DNA of 64,000 nucleotides from Tritrichomonas musculus (Eukaryota > Parabasalia > Tritrichomonadida > Tritrichomonadidae), in assembly GCA_039105265.1 (NCBI GenBank), contig JAPFFF010000038.1, positions 248,001 to 312,000 on the forward strand, read 5' to 3'. The translations under genes were made by a program, and so were the position numbers. The notes beneath the pieces were generated by a model, which saw nothing but the letters and a program-made list of their open reading frames with translations, was not told the origin of the DNA and did no database searches. The first letter of the stretch is position 1. Every line of letters begins with the position of its first letter. Of the stretch, positions 1 through 11,132 are shown in pieces.

Positions 1-556
1 AAATTCACCGATGGAAGTTGAAAAATAATTTGATAAATATACTTTAATACTGATTTATAAAAATATAAAATAAAATAAATTGTTTGAAAAATTCAGCAAA
101 AAAAATTGGAAGAGTGATGGTACATCTGGAAAAAAGTATTTATCGAAAGGGATACAAATAAACTTATTATTATTATTATTTTGTAAATGGAGACTAATCA
201 AACATGAGTTATGATATAAATTATGATTTTCTCTTCATTTTTCTTTTTACAAATTATTTTACAATAGTATTTTGTAAATAAAATATTTAGATAAACACCA
301 AAATTTAATTAATAGCCTTCTCAGAAAATATAATTTTTTTCATTCAATCATCAAAACAAATACATTTTAAAATAGTTTTTGTATTATCCATAATAAAAGC
401 AATAAAAAGAATATATTAAACAATATATATATATAAAGCAAATAATAAAAAAAATATATTTATATTCTTGGAAAGATAAAATTAATTTAAATTATAAAAA
501 TTTCTCTCAATTCTGCTATAAGTTAATTTGAGAGCTATAACACACTTTTTCTTACT
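1..556. other. AT-rich intergenic sequence, no gene seen
   Basis: No open frame of useful length on either strand. It contains a short ATT-triplet run near 165-180 and an AT dinucleotide run near 422-435. A small hairpin-like pair of TCTCAA and TTGAGA words lies near 503-535, just outside the palindromic element that starts at 557. Confidence 0.6.
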
Positions 557-1257
557 GTAAATAATAATTGAGAGTCGTTACATTTGAATTCATATCTTAA
601 TATGTAATTTATTATTTTATTATATTATAATAATTATGTGATATAAATAAAAAACATAACAATTATATATTAATACTATAATTCTAAAATACTTTTTTTT
701 ATTAAATTTGGCCCATTTTCATTTTCTCAATTTTTTTTTGGGCCAATTTAAGTGGAAACTATATCATGCATTAATAATCAAATAATAACAAACGAGACAC
801 ATTTTTTTAAATAGTATAAAAATGATTTTTATCATGTTTTTATTACTTTTTTTCTTCTAAATAATAGATTTTTCTATTAATTATATAATTTCTATAGTTT
901 ACATATTTTTATATTTTTTTCAGTGGTTTATATTTTTATACCTCAGAAAAAAAATCATATATCACCACAGGTCGGCCCCGTGGACGAAAATAAAAAAAAT
1001 TATATCATTATAATGCTCATAAAAAATAATTAATATATGCAAATTTTGGTGCGAATCTAAATCACTTCACCCTGTCCGCACCTCTGAGAAAATGAAAATG
1101 GGCCAAATTTAATAAAAAAAAGTATTTTAAAATTATTTTATTAATATAAAATTGTTATATATTTTATATATATCATATAATAGTTATAATATAATAAAAT
1201 AATAAATTACATATTAAGATATGAATTTAAATGTAACGACTCTCAATTATTATTTAC
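557..1257. mobile_element. Palindromic element with ~173-bp imperfect inverted repeats
   Basis: Positions 557-729 and 1085-1257 are inverted copies of each other with scattered mismatches. The outer ends read GTAAATAATAATTGAGAGTC and its complement. The 355-bp centre has no coding frame. Equal arm length and opposite orientation point to a non-autonomous, foldback-type DNA transposon. I found no convincing target duplication, so the family is unassigned. Arm divergence suggests it is older than the neighbouring element at 1435-3104. Confidence 0.7.
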
Positions 1258-1713
1258 TATATTCTCAATTTTATTCTCGAAGATTTTTTTATTCAAAATT
1301 TATGAAAAAAAAAAAAAAAAAAAATAATGAAAAAAACTTTCTACATTTGATTTAAATTTTAATTAAACTTCAAAATATATAAAGAAAATTATTTATTTCA
1401 TTTCTCTCAAATTAACATTTTATGCGAAACGATTGACTAAGGAATCGGGTCTATATAAAATCCGATCCTTAATTTGACCTTTAAGTTGATCGTTCATGAT
1501 CGCCTATATAAACTTTTTGTGAATATAAATGGTCAATAATTTTGAGAGTGTTGTGACTTTTTGAATGCTTGGTTCAAAAAAAGCGCCATTATATTTTACT
1601 GGAAGCACGTGCTTGCATTCCTCCATTAAAGATCGAATCCTAGATGTTCATATTCCACGTGAACATAGTGGGAGGTGGAGGATGCTAGCACGTGAGACGA
1701 AAGATGCACTAAG

Positions 1714-1861
1714 TTCCAGAATCCAGATCGAAAGATATCCGAGAGGTAGAGCCTCCTGTCTCTTGAACCTTCAAATTCCAGAATCCAGATCGAAAGATAT
1801 CCGAGAGGTAGAGCCTCCTGTCTCTTGAACCTTCAAATTCCAAAATCTAGATTAAAGGATG
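1714..1861. repeat. 62-bp tandem repeat inside the left arm
   Basis: A unit beginning TTCCAGAATCCAGATCGAAA starts at 1714 and again at 1776, with a third partial, slightly diverged start at 1838, giving a period of 62 bp and about 2.4 copies. The same array appears inverted in the right arm (2678-2825). Subterminal tandem repeats are common in Mutator-like elements and may bind transposase. Confidence 0.8.
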
Positions 1862-2145
1862 TTCATTGATAAATTTTTGTACCAATTATATATTAACGTG
1901 CCATTATAAAGTAAATCATTCAGTTAATTTTAATTGCAAGTCCATAAAATCATTTTTATTATAATGTGGTTTGATTTCAATAGGTTACCTTTAAAAAATT
2001 CAAAAAACAAAATATATTGAAAATATAAATGGCCAAATCAGTCAATAAATTGTTTATTTTTATTCAAAAAGTAGAAATTATCTAAAATGGAATCATACTT
2101 TTCATTATCATCTCACATAACATTTCCAATATTTTCAGAAATATG

Positions 2146-2393
2146 TTAAGGTACAAATCCAGTACGTTATTTTTTGAATAGGAGAACGTTTATTATTTGA
2201 ATAGTTGCATGTCTCTGAAAAAGTTTAAATTGACTAGGTTTGTTTTTGACACTTATTTTACAATTTAAATAAACATTATGACATGTTATATGAAATGGAT
2301 AAAAATAATCATTTTTTATTTAACATGTCATCTTATTCTTTGAGAATGTCAAAAAAAATTGCGGTTAACAAACGTACTGGATTTGTACCTTAA
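2146..2393. mobile_element. Nested miniature element flanked by TTAA
   Basis: A 19-bp inverted repeat, GGTACAAATCCAGTACGTT, lies at 2150-2168 and inverted at 2371-2389. Each copy is bounded outside by TTAA (2146-2149 and 2390-2393). TTAA target duplications are typical of piggyBac-type transposition, although the repeat does not start with the CCC usual for that family. The 200-bp interior is AT-rich and non-coding. It sits in the middle of the Mutator-like element and so probably inserted into it. Confidence 0.65.
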
Positions 2394-3269
2394 AATAAAT
2401 TTTTCCATTATTTCAGGTATATTATTTGTAAAATCAGTTGATAGGTAACATTTTTATGTAAATAAAAATTTATTAAAAATTATATCAAGAAAAGACTTTA
2501 TCTAAAAAGATTATAACTTTCAAGCGGTCTGTAAGTATTTTCCACTTTTTTCTTCATTTCAAAAATATTAAATATTTGTTTTTGTTAAAAAAAATTATAA
2601 TAATTCAAGATTTTCTGACTTTTTAAGAATGAAAACAATGTATTTTGCTTGTTATAATTTTAAAAATTTAGATAATCCATCCTTTAATCTAGATTCTGGA
2701 ATTTGAAGGTTCAAGAGACAGGAGGCTCTACCTCTCGGATATCTTTCGATCTGGATTCTGGAATTTGAAGGTTCAAGAGACAGGAGGCTCTACCTCTCGG
2801 ATATCTTTCGATCTGGATTCTGGAACTTAGTGCATCTTTCGTCTCACGTGCTAGCATCCTCCACCTCCCACTATGTTCACGTGGAATATGAACATCTAGG
2901 ATTCGATCTTTAATGGAGGAATGCAAGCACGTGCTTCCAGTAAAATATAATGGCGCTTTTTTTGAACCAAGCATTCAAAAAGTCACAACACTCTCAAAAT
3001 TATTGACCATTTATATTCACAAAAAGTTTATATAGGCGATCATGAACGATCAACTTAAAGGTCAAATTAAGGATCGGATTTTATATAGACCCGATTCCTT
3101 AGTCGAAACGATTTGAATTTATAATTGATCAATATTTAGAATATATAGTTATATAAAGTTTATTAATTGTTTAAATTTATTTTAAATATTTTTATAGTAT
3201 ATATAATATTATTAAAAGTTATATAATCTATGATATACATATAAATATAAAAAGATATTTGCTTAATAT

Positions 3270-4511
3270 TAGGGTTGCATTTGGCACGGTTTGGGCAAAA
3301 AAGCTGCCCACCCAAGTTATTTTGATAACCCAACGGGTATAAGCAAATTATTTGTTGAATATTTTAAATATGTTGTTTTGCAACCCTATTAATTATATTT
3401 ATCTTTTCTTAAAAATATGTATATTTTAAATATGTTGTTTTGCATAAAAATAATAAAATATAATTAAAATTAAAATAGATATTTTGGAGTTTTTATTTTT
3501 TTATTTATTTGTTTATATATTCAATTTTTTCAAAGATAAATTCTGTTGTTATTTATAAATTCTATTGGGCAGGATACTTTTCTATGTTTTCATTCAATTT
3601 TTCAGTTAAAAAATAAAAATTTGCCCTGGGCAAAGTGGCTGGGCAGCGACGATAGCCCATTTTTTCAATCCTTTTTAATCGGGGCTGGGCTAGCCCAAGG
3701 GAAGTTATATGATAAATTCAAAAGCTATTTTTAATATTTTTCTTTTTAAATCATTATCTTTTCTTTAATATATGATATTAATTGATTATTGTGTTTGATA
3801 AAATAAAAAAATTCAATCATATTTTTGTATATAAATAAAATAAAGTTTGGAATGGATTTTTGGCAAGATATTTCATTAAAATAATCATAAAATTAGGATA
3901 ATAAAGTGAAATAAATATCAATATATTTAATAATCATATAAAATGTAAATAAAATATTAAATAAATTAAAATAATTTTATTTTTATTATTGAATAATTTA
4001 ATAAATTAAAAAAAATAAATATTTATGAATATTCTCGTTTAAAGTATATTTAATCATTATATTATTACATATTAAAAATAGATACTCATTATAAAATATA
4101 ATATATAAATATATTGTTTAAAATAATTAAGAAAAGATATAATATTTAAAAAAGACATTTTAATTAACAGAATTCACAAAATAAATAAAAAGAATTCCAT
4201 GAACAAAGGGCACATTACCGATTTTTTTTAGTTCAAATAATAATAAAAATGATGAATTAATAGATTCAAATGCAACTACATTCCACAACTAGCAATCAAA
4301 TTCAGAACAAATATCATCATTTTCATAATTTGGAAGTATTGATATATATTTTATGCTTTTATTCAATACCGAAAAGTTCACACTTTAATGATGTCCTTAA
4401 AAAGTGGCCTTTACATTGTACAATTGATCACATCACATCATCATAATTTTTGAGGCTCAATTTCCCAGTGGGCTGCCCACTTCTTCAATTTTTTGACCCT
4501 ATGCAACCCTA
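3270..4511. mobile_element. Non-autonomous hAT-like element
   Basis: The ends are TAGGGTTGCAT at 3270-3280 and its complement at 4501-4511. The eight bases CTTAATAT lie directly outside both ends (3262-3269 and 4512-4519). An 8-bp duplication and a TAGGG-type terminus are hAT family signs. Both subterminal regions are rich in GCCCA/TGGGC words (for example 3293-3312, 3628-3700 and 4465-4480), as expected for hAT transposase binding sites. No transposase frame is present; the 62-codon frame at 3546-3734 overlaps these motifs and is not called. Confidence 0.8.
3358..3444. repeat. Short direct duplication in the hAT-like element
   Basis: The word TATTTTAAATATGTTGTTTT followed by GCA occurs near 3360-3382 and again near 3422-3444, 62 bp apart. 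Just after the first copy, TGCAACCCTATTA (3380-3392) matches the terminal repeat of the element in the orientation of its right end. This internal end copy suggests an internal rearrangement or a nested shorter relative. Confidence 0.6.
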
Positions 4512-4666
4512 CTTAATATTATAATAAAAATTTCTTATTGAAAAAAAATCGTTATTAATGTTTATGATTTTAAAATTGATTTTTGCAGCTCAGCCCCCTG
4601 AATCAAATTAAACTAAATTTAGCATATCTTTATTAAATTAAATGTAATATATCTAAATGTAATTAT

Positions 4667-4945
4667 AGTAGTATATGTTTGTCATGATTTTAGGACTTCG
4701 TCCCAAACTCCTGACAAACCCTTTGAAAACACCTTATTTTGGGCACTTTTTTGGTCTCAAACACCTCATTTTAGCCCTTTTTTGACTCAAAAAGTTGTCC
4801 AACAATTTCTTAAGTATCCCCATACTTGACCCCCCTATTTTCACTCAACAATTTGGGTTCAAAAAGATGTTTGTCATACTCGCTAATAAAGTCCTGATTT
4901 TAGGACTAACGAGTTGTTTCAACTTTTTTGAAAAAAATATTTTTT
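4667..4945. repeat. Left terminal inverted repeat of the Polinton
   Basis: This segment is repeated, inverted and nearly identical, at 21491-21768. It begins directly after the ATTAT target duplication and ends about 70 bp before the polymerase start codon. Confidence 0.95.
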
Positions 4946-5016
4946 GGAAATTTTCTCATCCACGATAAGAGGTATAAATTTTTTATATTTTTTTATTTTT
5001 TATCTTCATTGCAAAA

Positions 5017-8000
5017 ATGAGACTCTCCGAAGCTACTCCCGAAAAATTACAAGAACTATTTGAATTGATAATAAACGAGAAACTACAACACGACTTTTCA
5101 TATTATTGGAACTCACAAGAGGAATTCTATTATGACATCCGAGAATGTGCCAGACAAGAAGGGTATGATGGAGATTTAGACAACTATGAGGCTATGTACT
5201 GGTATTTTAAAGGCAAGAACAATACCCCTGCGCAACAACAAGAAGAACCCAAACAAGAACCTCCCAAACAAGAAGAAAAACCTCTCAAGACGGAGAACAA
5301 CTCACAACAAGAAATCGTGAATCAAATAATGGAAAAATTAGAATACTCTCCTAAAAAATGGCAAATCGACTTTGAGAGATTAGATAAGGACGGCAGACTC
5401 TTATTGCTTCCCAAATTGAAGGAATTCTTTGAAGAATATATAGATTCTTTGCCCATTATCGCCAAATACAAACTCGCTTTCAAAATCAAAAGTCAATGGC
5501 ATTCTTATCAATTAACTCCTGAAATATACAACAAATTAATGGAAAATCTGACAGAAAAACACTTCATCTTCGATATAGAGAATGTTGTACCAGAATATTT
5601 TTATGAGAATGGAGCCGAAAAAATACCCGAATGGAGCCTCTTTGAAGCAGTTCGCTTTAGTGAATTTCAGAATATTAAGGCAAAAAATGACGTTGGAGGA
5701 AGTTTCTTTCAATATTTGGTACGTGAAAACTGCCCATCAAATGTCTCAAAATATCTCAAGAAATTACAGATTTTCACTTCTCTCGTGGACAAAAAAGGCA
5801 AACAAAGAAAGGAATTGGACGATTGCTGCTTCATTTACGCCCTTCAACAAACAGGATGCTACGATGATGACACACTAAACAAAATGCGCCTAAGGATTAA
5901 TTCAAGATATCTCTCCCAAAAAGCATTGAATAATTTATGTACAGAGTTCAAAATTCATGTCAAATTATCTTTCATTGATGAAGATTCAAAATGCAAAAAA
6001 CAAACAGTTAGGTCCCAAAAAGATGGTTCAAAAAAGAGTTATTTAGGTATAGAAAATGCTGACCCAACAAGAACTCATACAATGAATGTCTTCAATAAGC
6101 ACTATTTTCTTGAGGAAATTACTCCTTTCAGCACGTATTATATCAACCACCTCCTTGACTGTTCAGAAGACAAATACAATAAAGAATACAAACAAGACCA
6201 CTGGATTAATGCAAGATATTTCATGACATCATCAAATTTGGTCCGAACTCTCATGAAAAACAACTACTTCATCCCAATCACATTTGGTCAATATAAGGTC
6301 CTCAACACAGTTTTCTACAAAGAAGTAATCGACGATATTGACCTTATCGACCTCGAATATAACGAAGAACAATGCACGAAACTAATAAAATTTGACAAAA
6401 AGAAACTCTCAGAAAATGACAACAAAACATATTGGTATGCCGATTTTGAAGCAGATACATCAACAGAAATTCACAAACCTTTCCTCTGCGTCTTACAGAA
6501 TAGAACAGGCCGTATCAATAAAACTTTCCGAGGAGAAGACTGTAATAAACAATTACTCGATTATTTACCCGATGACGCTGTCGTTTATTTCCACAATTTA
6601 GCGTATGATATCAGAATGCTGGCCTCTTTCGGACTAGCCAAATCCATCATCAAAGGCACAAAAACAATGAAGGCTGACATAAAATATCTCAACAAAACCA
6701 TCCATCTCAAAGACTCTTTACCAATTCTTTCCTGCAAATTATCTCAATTACCCTCTATGTTTGACATTCCTGACATACAAAAAGAGATATTTCCATATAA
6801 ATACTATACTCTTAATCGCCTCCAAACTAACTGTGGCACAATTGGTGAAACCAACTTTGCTGTAGGGCAAATCAACGAAGCAGGAGAAAATGAAGACAAA
6901 ATTTGGACAGATGAAGACTACAATTTATTCAACACCAATATCGATAAAATATCTGGCTGCCGAATAGACGAAAACCATTTTGACATGTGGAAATATGCAG
7001 AATTTTACTGCCAGCAAGATGTTAATATCCTCAGAATCGGATTCAATAAACTGCGTGAAGGATTCATCAAAGACTTCAAAGTCGACCCATTTAATTTCAT
7101 CAGCATATCGTCTCTCGCAAACGAAGTCTTCAATCAAAGAGTCTATTATCCCAACCAAAATCTCTATAAATTAGGTGGTCATGTGAGATATTTTTGCTCA
7201 AAGGCGATATATGGAGGTAGATGTATGACGGCATATAACAAGAAATGGCATGTCAAGAAGAATCTCTGCGATTTTGATGCAGTATCATTATATCCTTCCG
7301 CAATGAGTAGATTATACACAGTTGAAGGACGTCCAAAGGTAATACAGAATGACCAACTCAACTATAATTTCCTCTCCCAACAATCAGCATACATCGTCGA
7401 AATCGAAATAACAAAAATAAAAAAGCATTATGCATTTCCGTTAATCGTTCAAAAAATTGACGGCCTAAACAGGAATAACGACATTCTCTCAGAAGGAAAT
7501 ACTATTAAAATGGTTGTTGATAATATTACTTTGGAGGACTTTATTGAGTTTCAGCAAATAGAATTCAATATACTGAGAGGATATTACTGGGATGGAAAGA
7601 AAGATTATCGTATTCAAGAATGTATCAAAAAGATATTCAATAAACGACTCGAATATAAGAAACAGAAGAATCCTTTGCAAAATCTCTACAAACTCATCAT
7701 GAATTCCTGCTACGGCAAAACAATAGAGAGGCCAGTAGATAAAGACTACAAATATCTTCACGAAGGAGATGAACTCGACAAATATTGGGCAAAAAACTAT
7801 AACAAAATTGTCGAAGATATTCAGTTAAACAACTCCGATATACACGCCATAAAGACCCTCAAACAAATAGATAATCACTTCAATTTCTCTCTTTTAGGCA
7901 TCCAAGTTTTGTCAATGTCCAAGAGAATAATGAACGAAGTCATGTGTCTTGCTTTCGACATAGGATGCCATATTTATTACCAAGATACTGATAGTATGCA

Positions 8001-8466
8001 TATAGAATCTGCCGATTTACCGAAACTTGAAAAGGCCTTCCGCGAGAAATATAACCGCGAACTTATCGGGAAAAATTTAGGACAATTCCATTCAGATTTC
8101 CCAGAAATAAACGGTCACAATGAGATGCCTGAATCTATCGAATCATTCTTCTTGATGAAGAAAATGTATGTAGATAAACTGCAAGATTCTACTGGAGATA
8201 TTGACTATATGATACGAGGCAAGGGACTAACTCAGAATTCTATCAAATATAAATTCAATGAAGAGTTTCAAGGAGATGTTATGAAGCTTTATGAAACGCT
8301 ATATAACGGAAATTCCATCACATTCGACTTAACAAAAGGACAACCTTGCTTCGAAATGAATAAAAATATGACTGTATCGACAAGAAAAAAATTCGAGAGA
8401 TGTATCAAAACAGACTATGAAGAAGGAGATATTACCCAATATTTTAATAGTCCTTTTCAGCCCTAA
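5017..8466 (+). CDS. polB: Polinton protein-primed family B DNA polymerase
   Basis: A 1149-residue part that would copy the element DNA by protein priming. The N-terminal 100 residues are acidic and glutamine-rich. The exonuclease region shows DFEADT and the FHNLAYD motif. The polymerase region shows DAVSLYPS (motif A) and YYQDTDS (motif C). Family, position next to the left end and size all match the Polinton polymerase. Confidence 0.95.
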   Translation: MRLSEATPEKLQELFELIINEKLQHDFSYYWNSQEEFYYDIRECARQEGYDGDLDNYEAMYWYFKGKNNTPAQQQEEPKQEPPKQEEKPLKTENNSQQEIVNQIMEKLEYSPKKWQIDFERLDKDGRLLLLPKLKEFFEEYIDSLPIIAKYKLAFKIKSQWHSYQLTPEIYNKLMENLTEKHFIFDIENVVPEYFYENGAEKIPEWSLFEAVRFSEFQNIKAKNDVGGSFFQYLVRENCPSNVSKYLKKLQIFTSLVDKKGKQRKELDDCCFIYALQQTGCYDDDTLNKMRLRINSRYLSQKALNNLCTEFKIHVKLSFIDEDSKCKKQTVRSQKDGSKKSYLGIENADPTRTHTMNVFNKHYFLEEITPFSTYYINHLLDCSEDKYNKEYKQDHWINARYFMTSSNLVRTLMKNNYFIPITFGQYKVLNTVFYKEVIDDIDLIDLEYNEEQCTKLIKFDKKKLSENDNKTYWYADFEADTSTEIHKPFLCVLQNRTGRINKTFRGEDCNKQLLDYLPDDAVVYFHNLAYDIRMLASFGLAKSIIKGTKTMKADIKYLNKTIHLKDSLPILSCKLSQLPSMFDIPDIQKEIFPYKYYTLNRLQTNCGTIGETNFAVGQINEAGENEDKIWTDEDYNLFNTNIDKISGCRIDENHFDMWKYAEFYCQQDVNILRIGFNKLREGFIKDFKVDPFNFISISSLANEVFNQRVYYPNQNLYKLGGHVRYFCSKAIYGGRCMTAYNKKWHVKKNLCDFDAVSLYPSAMSRLYTVEGRPKVIQNDQLNYNFLSQQSAYIVEIEITKIKKHYAFPLIVQKIDGLNRNNDILSEGNTIKMVVDNITLEDFIEFQQIEFNILRGYYWDGKKDYRIQECIKKIFNKRLEYKKQKNPLQNLYKLIMNSCYGKTIERPVDKDYKYLHEGDELDKYWAKNYNKIVEDIQLNNSDIHAIKTLKQIDNHFNFSLLGIQVLSMSKRIMNEVMCLAFDIGCHIYYQDTDSMHIESADLPKLEKAFREKYNRELIGKNLGQFHSDFPEINGHNEMPESIESFFLMKKMYVDKLQDSTGDIDYMIRGKGLTQNSIKYKFNEEFQGDVMKLYETLYNGNSITFDLTKGQPCFEMNKNMTVSTRKKFERCIKTDYEEGDITQYFNSPFQP

Positions 8467-8481
8467 AGAGTCATAAATGAC

Positions 8482-10347
8482 TCAATAGTCAATTTTCCAC
8501 CTAGGCATCATTTGTCTCATATTTTTTTGGTCCGTTACTTCATACAAACCATTCTTGAACCCAACAACTCTATACTTTCCTGGCTGTACATTGGACCTTC
8601 TCTTCATCATTCCATCCTTTTCGTTATACAATTTTACCGACATCCCTTTTGGCAAATAGAATCCTTTACTCGTCATTATGTCATAATTCTCCTTACAGAT
8701 ATTCATCACAATCAACGATTCCAGTTCTTTATCTTCATGAACCATCTTTGGACTGGCAGTTCTTCCGGCATATTTTGAGAGTGTTTTATGAGGTGCGTTA
8801 TTATATTGCCTCACTAATTCTTCCATTATTGATGGAGTAATTATCCCGATTCCCATATTGTAAGCCATATCTCTCAGTGTTCTGATGACTCTATCTATCA
8901 GTCCCAAAGAACTGTGCATCGGGTCTGTTTTTACCTGTTTTTGCTCCTTTTTCATGAAGTCTGGATAGTTTCCCATTCTCATTCTTGGTGCAGTTTGCCA
9001 TTCTATTCCATGTGTCCTATAATAGTTTTGTGCCTTTCTTGAGTTAAAAGAGCCCTCTCCATCAAACGTCAAGCTCTTTATTACAACACCAGATTGCAGC
9101 AATTTATCGAGGGTTTTCAAGTATGTATCTGCTGATTTATCGAATTTGGCGAATCTCTGATGCTTTTCTTCTTTCTCTTCTCCAAACAATATCTGATTTA
9201 CCAACTCAACATACAAATACCTTGTATTAACATTTATCATGACCAAATAACATAATTTATCAACAAACATCAAATCAATAATATAGGAATTTCTTGACGA
9301 AACTTTATGGAGCTGATACATCTTCGCGTTCTTTTTCAGCGGAAAGTATGATGTATTCTCAGCTATTTTGACCTGTCTATCGGGAAACAAACTCTTCAAA
9401 GCTCTTATTTTACTCTCTGTTTTGAACCCAATAATATTTTGCTCCTGAGGAATTTCATAAGTTGAATATGTCGTTGGCTGGAAATAAAATTTATTGACGT
9501 ATCTATTGTATCTCTCGTCTTCGGATAATCTACTCTCTCCCCAATTACTACTGACTCTATTGAATTCCTCTTTATCTAACAGTCTCTCATGATTATAAAC
9601 AACAAATTCGTTCAATTTATCTGTGAATGTATCTCTAAAAACAGGTCTTTTAGGTCTTTGTCTCTTTTCCCATTCCTCAATAAATTCGTCATAAATTTGT
9701 CGAATATCATCATCTTGAATCACAATTCTTGTATAAACTCTGGGCGTATCTTCAAAGAGATATATGTGTTTATTCCCTCCACTCGCAAAGCGAGAGTCTG
9801 CTGTGCAGCCATTTTGCTGAATAAAATCTCTGACAGCACCAAATTGTGGCTTGTTTTTGTTGGCCAATTTTTGTCTGAACAATTCTTCTTTGGCTCTTTC
9901 GCAAGCATCTTTATATCTGGATTCATTGACTCTTTTGATGCCTTCTTTCAGTTGTTCTATCCTTGCAAAAAGCAATCTATCGATTCTGTCTTGGTTGATT
10001 CTCAAGAAATTATTTACGTGTTGAATGTCTGTTCGAGTAAAAATATGGTTATAAGAAAATTTTCTCCCATGATTGAAGCAATAAGAATCATCGTCTGTAT
10101 AGTCCAAAAAGTCGTCCAAAGAGTCTATTTTCTGATTTCCTAGCCAGTCCATTATCCTCTCAGCTTTATAATTTACTTTTTGTTGAGGGTCAGAAAGGCA
10201 TCTACAAAATATCCGGATTTTATTGCTGGTATTCAGGACATCCCCATCATTGCCTTTCAACAAATCGTCTATCGGCAAGTTTGTTTCCGATATGATATGA
10301 TTTATTATTTCATCCGAGTTATTGTAAAGCAATTTACTTGTATTCAT
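8482..10347 (-). CDS. Polinton integrase, retroviral (rve) type
   Basis: A 621-residue part placed tail-to-tail with the polymerase, only 15 bp away. The central core (about residues 350-540) contains IDLMFVD and TFDGEGSF, which fit the rve fold of Polinton integrases, followed by a basic C-terminal domain with a chromo-like stretch (GKYRVVGFKNGLYEV). It is expected to insert the element and make the short target duplication. The identification rests on core motifs and context. Confidence 0.85.
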   Translation of the reverse strand: MNTSKLLYNNSDEIINHIISETNLPIDDLLKGNDGDVLNTSNKIRIFCRCLSDPQQKVNYKAERIMDWLGNQKIDSLDDFLDYTDDDSYCFNHGRKFSYNHIFTRTDIQHVNNFLRINQDRIDRLLFARIEQLKEGIKRVNESRYKDACERAKEELFRQKLANKNKPQFGAVRDFIQQNGCTADSRFASGGNKHIYLFEDTPRVYTRIVIQDDDIRQIYDEFIEEWEKRQRPKRPVFRDTFTDKLNEFVVYNHERLLDKEEFNRVSSNWGESRLSEDERYNRYVNKFYFQPTTYSTYEIPQEQNIIGFKTESKIRALKSLFPDRQVKIAENTSYFPLKKNAKMYQLHKVSSRNSYIIDLMFVDKLCYLVMINVNTRYLYVELVNQILFGEEKEEKHQRFAKFDKSADTYLKTLDKLLQSGVVIKSLTFDGEGSFNSRKAQNYYRTHGIEWQTAPRMRMGNYPDFMKKEQKQVKTDPMHSSLGLIDRVIRTLRDMAYNMGIGIITPSIMEELVRQYNNAPHKTLSKYAGRTASPKMVHEDKELESLIVMNICKENYDIMTSKGFYLPKGMSVKLYNEKDGMMKRRSNVQPGKYRVVGFKNGLYEVTDQKNMRQMMPRWKIDY

Positions 10348-10364
10348 TTTTTATTTGGTAGAAA

Positions 10365-10604
10365 ATGTCACAAGAACAGCCCACTCTCCTCCCTCTCAAA
10401 AACTGGCACGGTAGAAAAACTTTCGCCACTCCTACTCTGAAACAACTGAAATCTCGTCTTCAATATTATCGAAGGATATTGAGCCAAACACCTCCCACGG
10501 ACCCCAAAAAAATAGCCAAAAGAGAGAAGATTCAACGAAAATATGACAGAGATATGAAGGTAAGAAATCTGTTAAATAGAGCTGTTAGCAATCTTTACTC
10601 CTGA
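10365..10604 (+). CDS. Polinton small basic protein
   Basis: A 79-residue, lysine- and arginine-rich frame transcribed away from the integrase, with 17 bp between the two start codons. It is mostly helical with basic residues spread throughout. No family is recognised. Its place at a divergent start region supports it as a real part of the element. Confidence 0.55.
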   Translation: MSQEQPTLLPLKNWHGRKTFATPTLKQLKSRLQYYRRILSQTPPTDPKKIAKREKIQRKYDRDMKVRNLLNRAVSNLYS

Positions 10605-10625
10605 AAATTTTTTGTTATTCAAATA

Positions 10626-11132
10626 ATGTCTGGAACTCTCCGACAAGCTCGTATACTGTCATCAGAAGCAAAAAGCAAGAACAATACATCAATTTCGCAA
10701 GAACAGAATACCAATATCCAAATAAATTACCCCAATGTCCCTCAACTTAACGCCTCAAAAACAGTCTCTCGAAGCAATAGTTTGTCTGATTTAAAGAACT
10801 ACAATCAGCTTGACTCCCTTGAGCAAAAAAATAAATTCCTCGAAATGCTCGTTTCTGTCTATGAGGACAATCCGCTAAAAGTGAATGCTTATCTCGTTTG
10901 TAATACCACATCTCTCATGAATATGATTAAACTCTTGACCGACGCAGATAAAGTCGAATTAGTATTGGACGAAGATATTGCCTGTAATTCCTGTTGTTCC
11001 TCCGATAAATTGATATATATTTCGAAGATTCTCATAACGAAAAACAACAAGACAGAAGACATGAAATATGCCTACAATGACATCTACTCACAGTTCATAA
11101 AATATGGCGTATCGCTCAAAATATGTGTTTAA
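10626..11132 (+). CDS. Polinton protein of unknown function (168 residues)
   Basis: Follows the small basic frame by about 20 bp on the same strand. The N-terminal 60 residues are polar and rich in S, N and Q; the rest looks like a compact alpha/beta domain with a CNSCCSS cysteine cluster near residue 118-124. No family recognised. Its end overlaps the convergent fibre-like gene by 4 bp, a tight packing typical of the element. Confidence 0.55.
   Translation: MSGTLRQARILSSEAKSKNNTSISQEQNTNIQINYPNVPQLNASKTVSRSNSLSDLKNYNQLDSLEQKNKFLEMLVSVYEDNPLKVNAYLVCNTTSLMNMIKLLTDADKVELVLDEDIACNSCCSSDKLIYISKILITKNNKTEDMKYAYNDIYSQFIKYGVSLKICV

Larger units (their letters stand above)
1435..3104. mobile_element. 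Non-autonomous Mutator-like element, 427-bp terminal inverted repeats
   Basis: Positions 1435-1861 and 2678-3104 are near-perfect inverted copies, starting GACTAAGGAATCGGG. The nine bases GAAACGATT occur immediately outside both ends, at 1426-1434 and 3105-3113. Long terminal inverted repeats with a 9-bp target duplication are the hallmark of Mutator-like elements, which are known in trichomonads. No transposase frame is present in the 816-bp centre, so it would depend on an enzyme encoded elsewhere. Each arm carries an 87-codon open frame, identical in both arms because the arms are copies; I do not call it a gene. Near-identity of the arms suggests a recent insertion. Confidence 0.85.

Noticed and set aside
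1565-1828. An 87-codon frame, identical to one at 2711-2974 on the other strand
   Set aside because: Both lie within the inverted arms of the Mutator-like element and include its 62-bp tandem repeat; identity follows from the arms being copies.
9589-10143. A 184-codon plus-strand frame
   Set aside because: It is the antisense shadow of the integrase part of the Polinton and has no supporting features.
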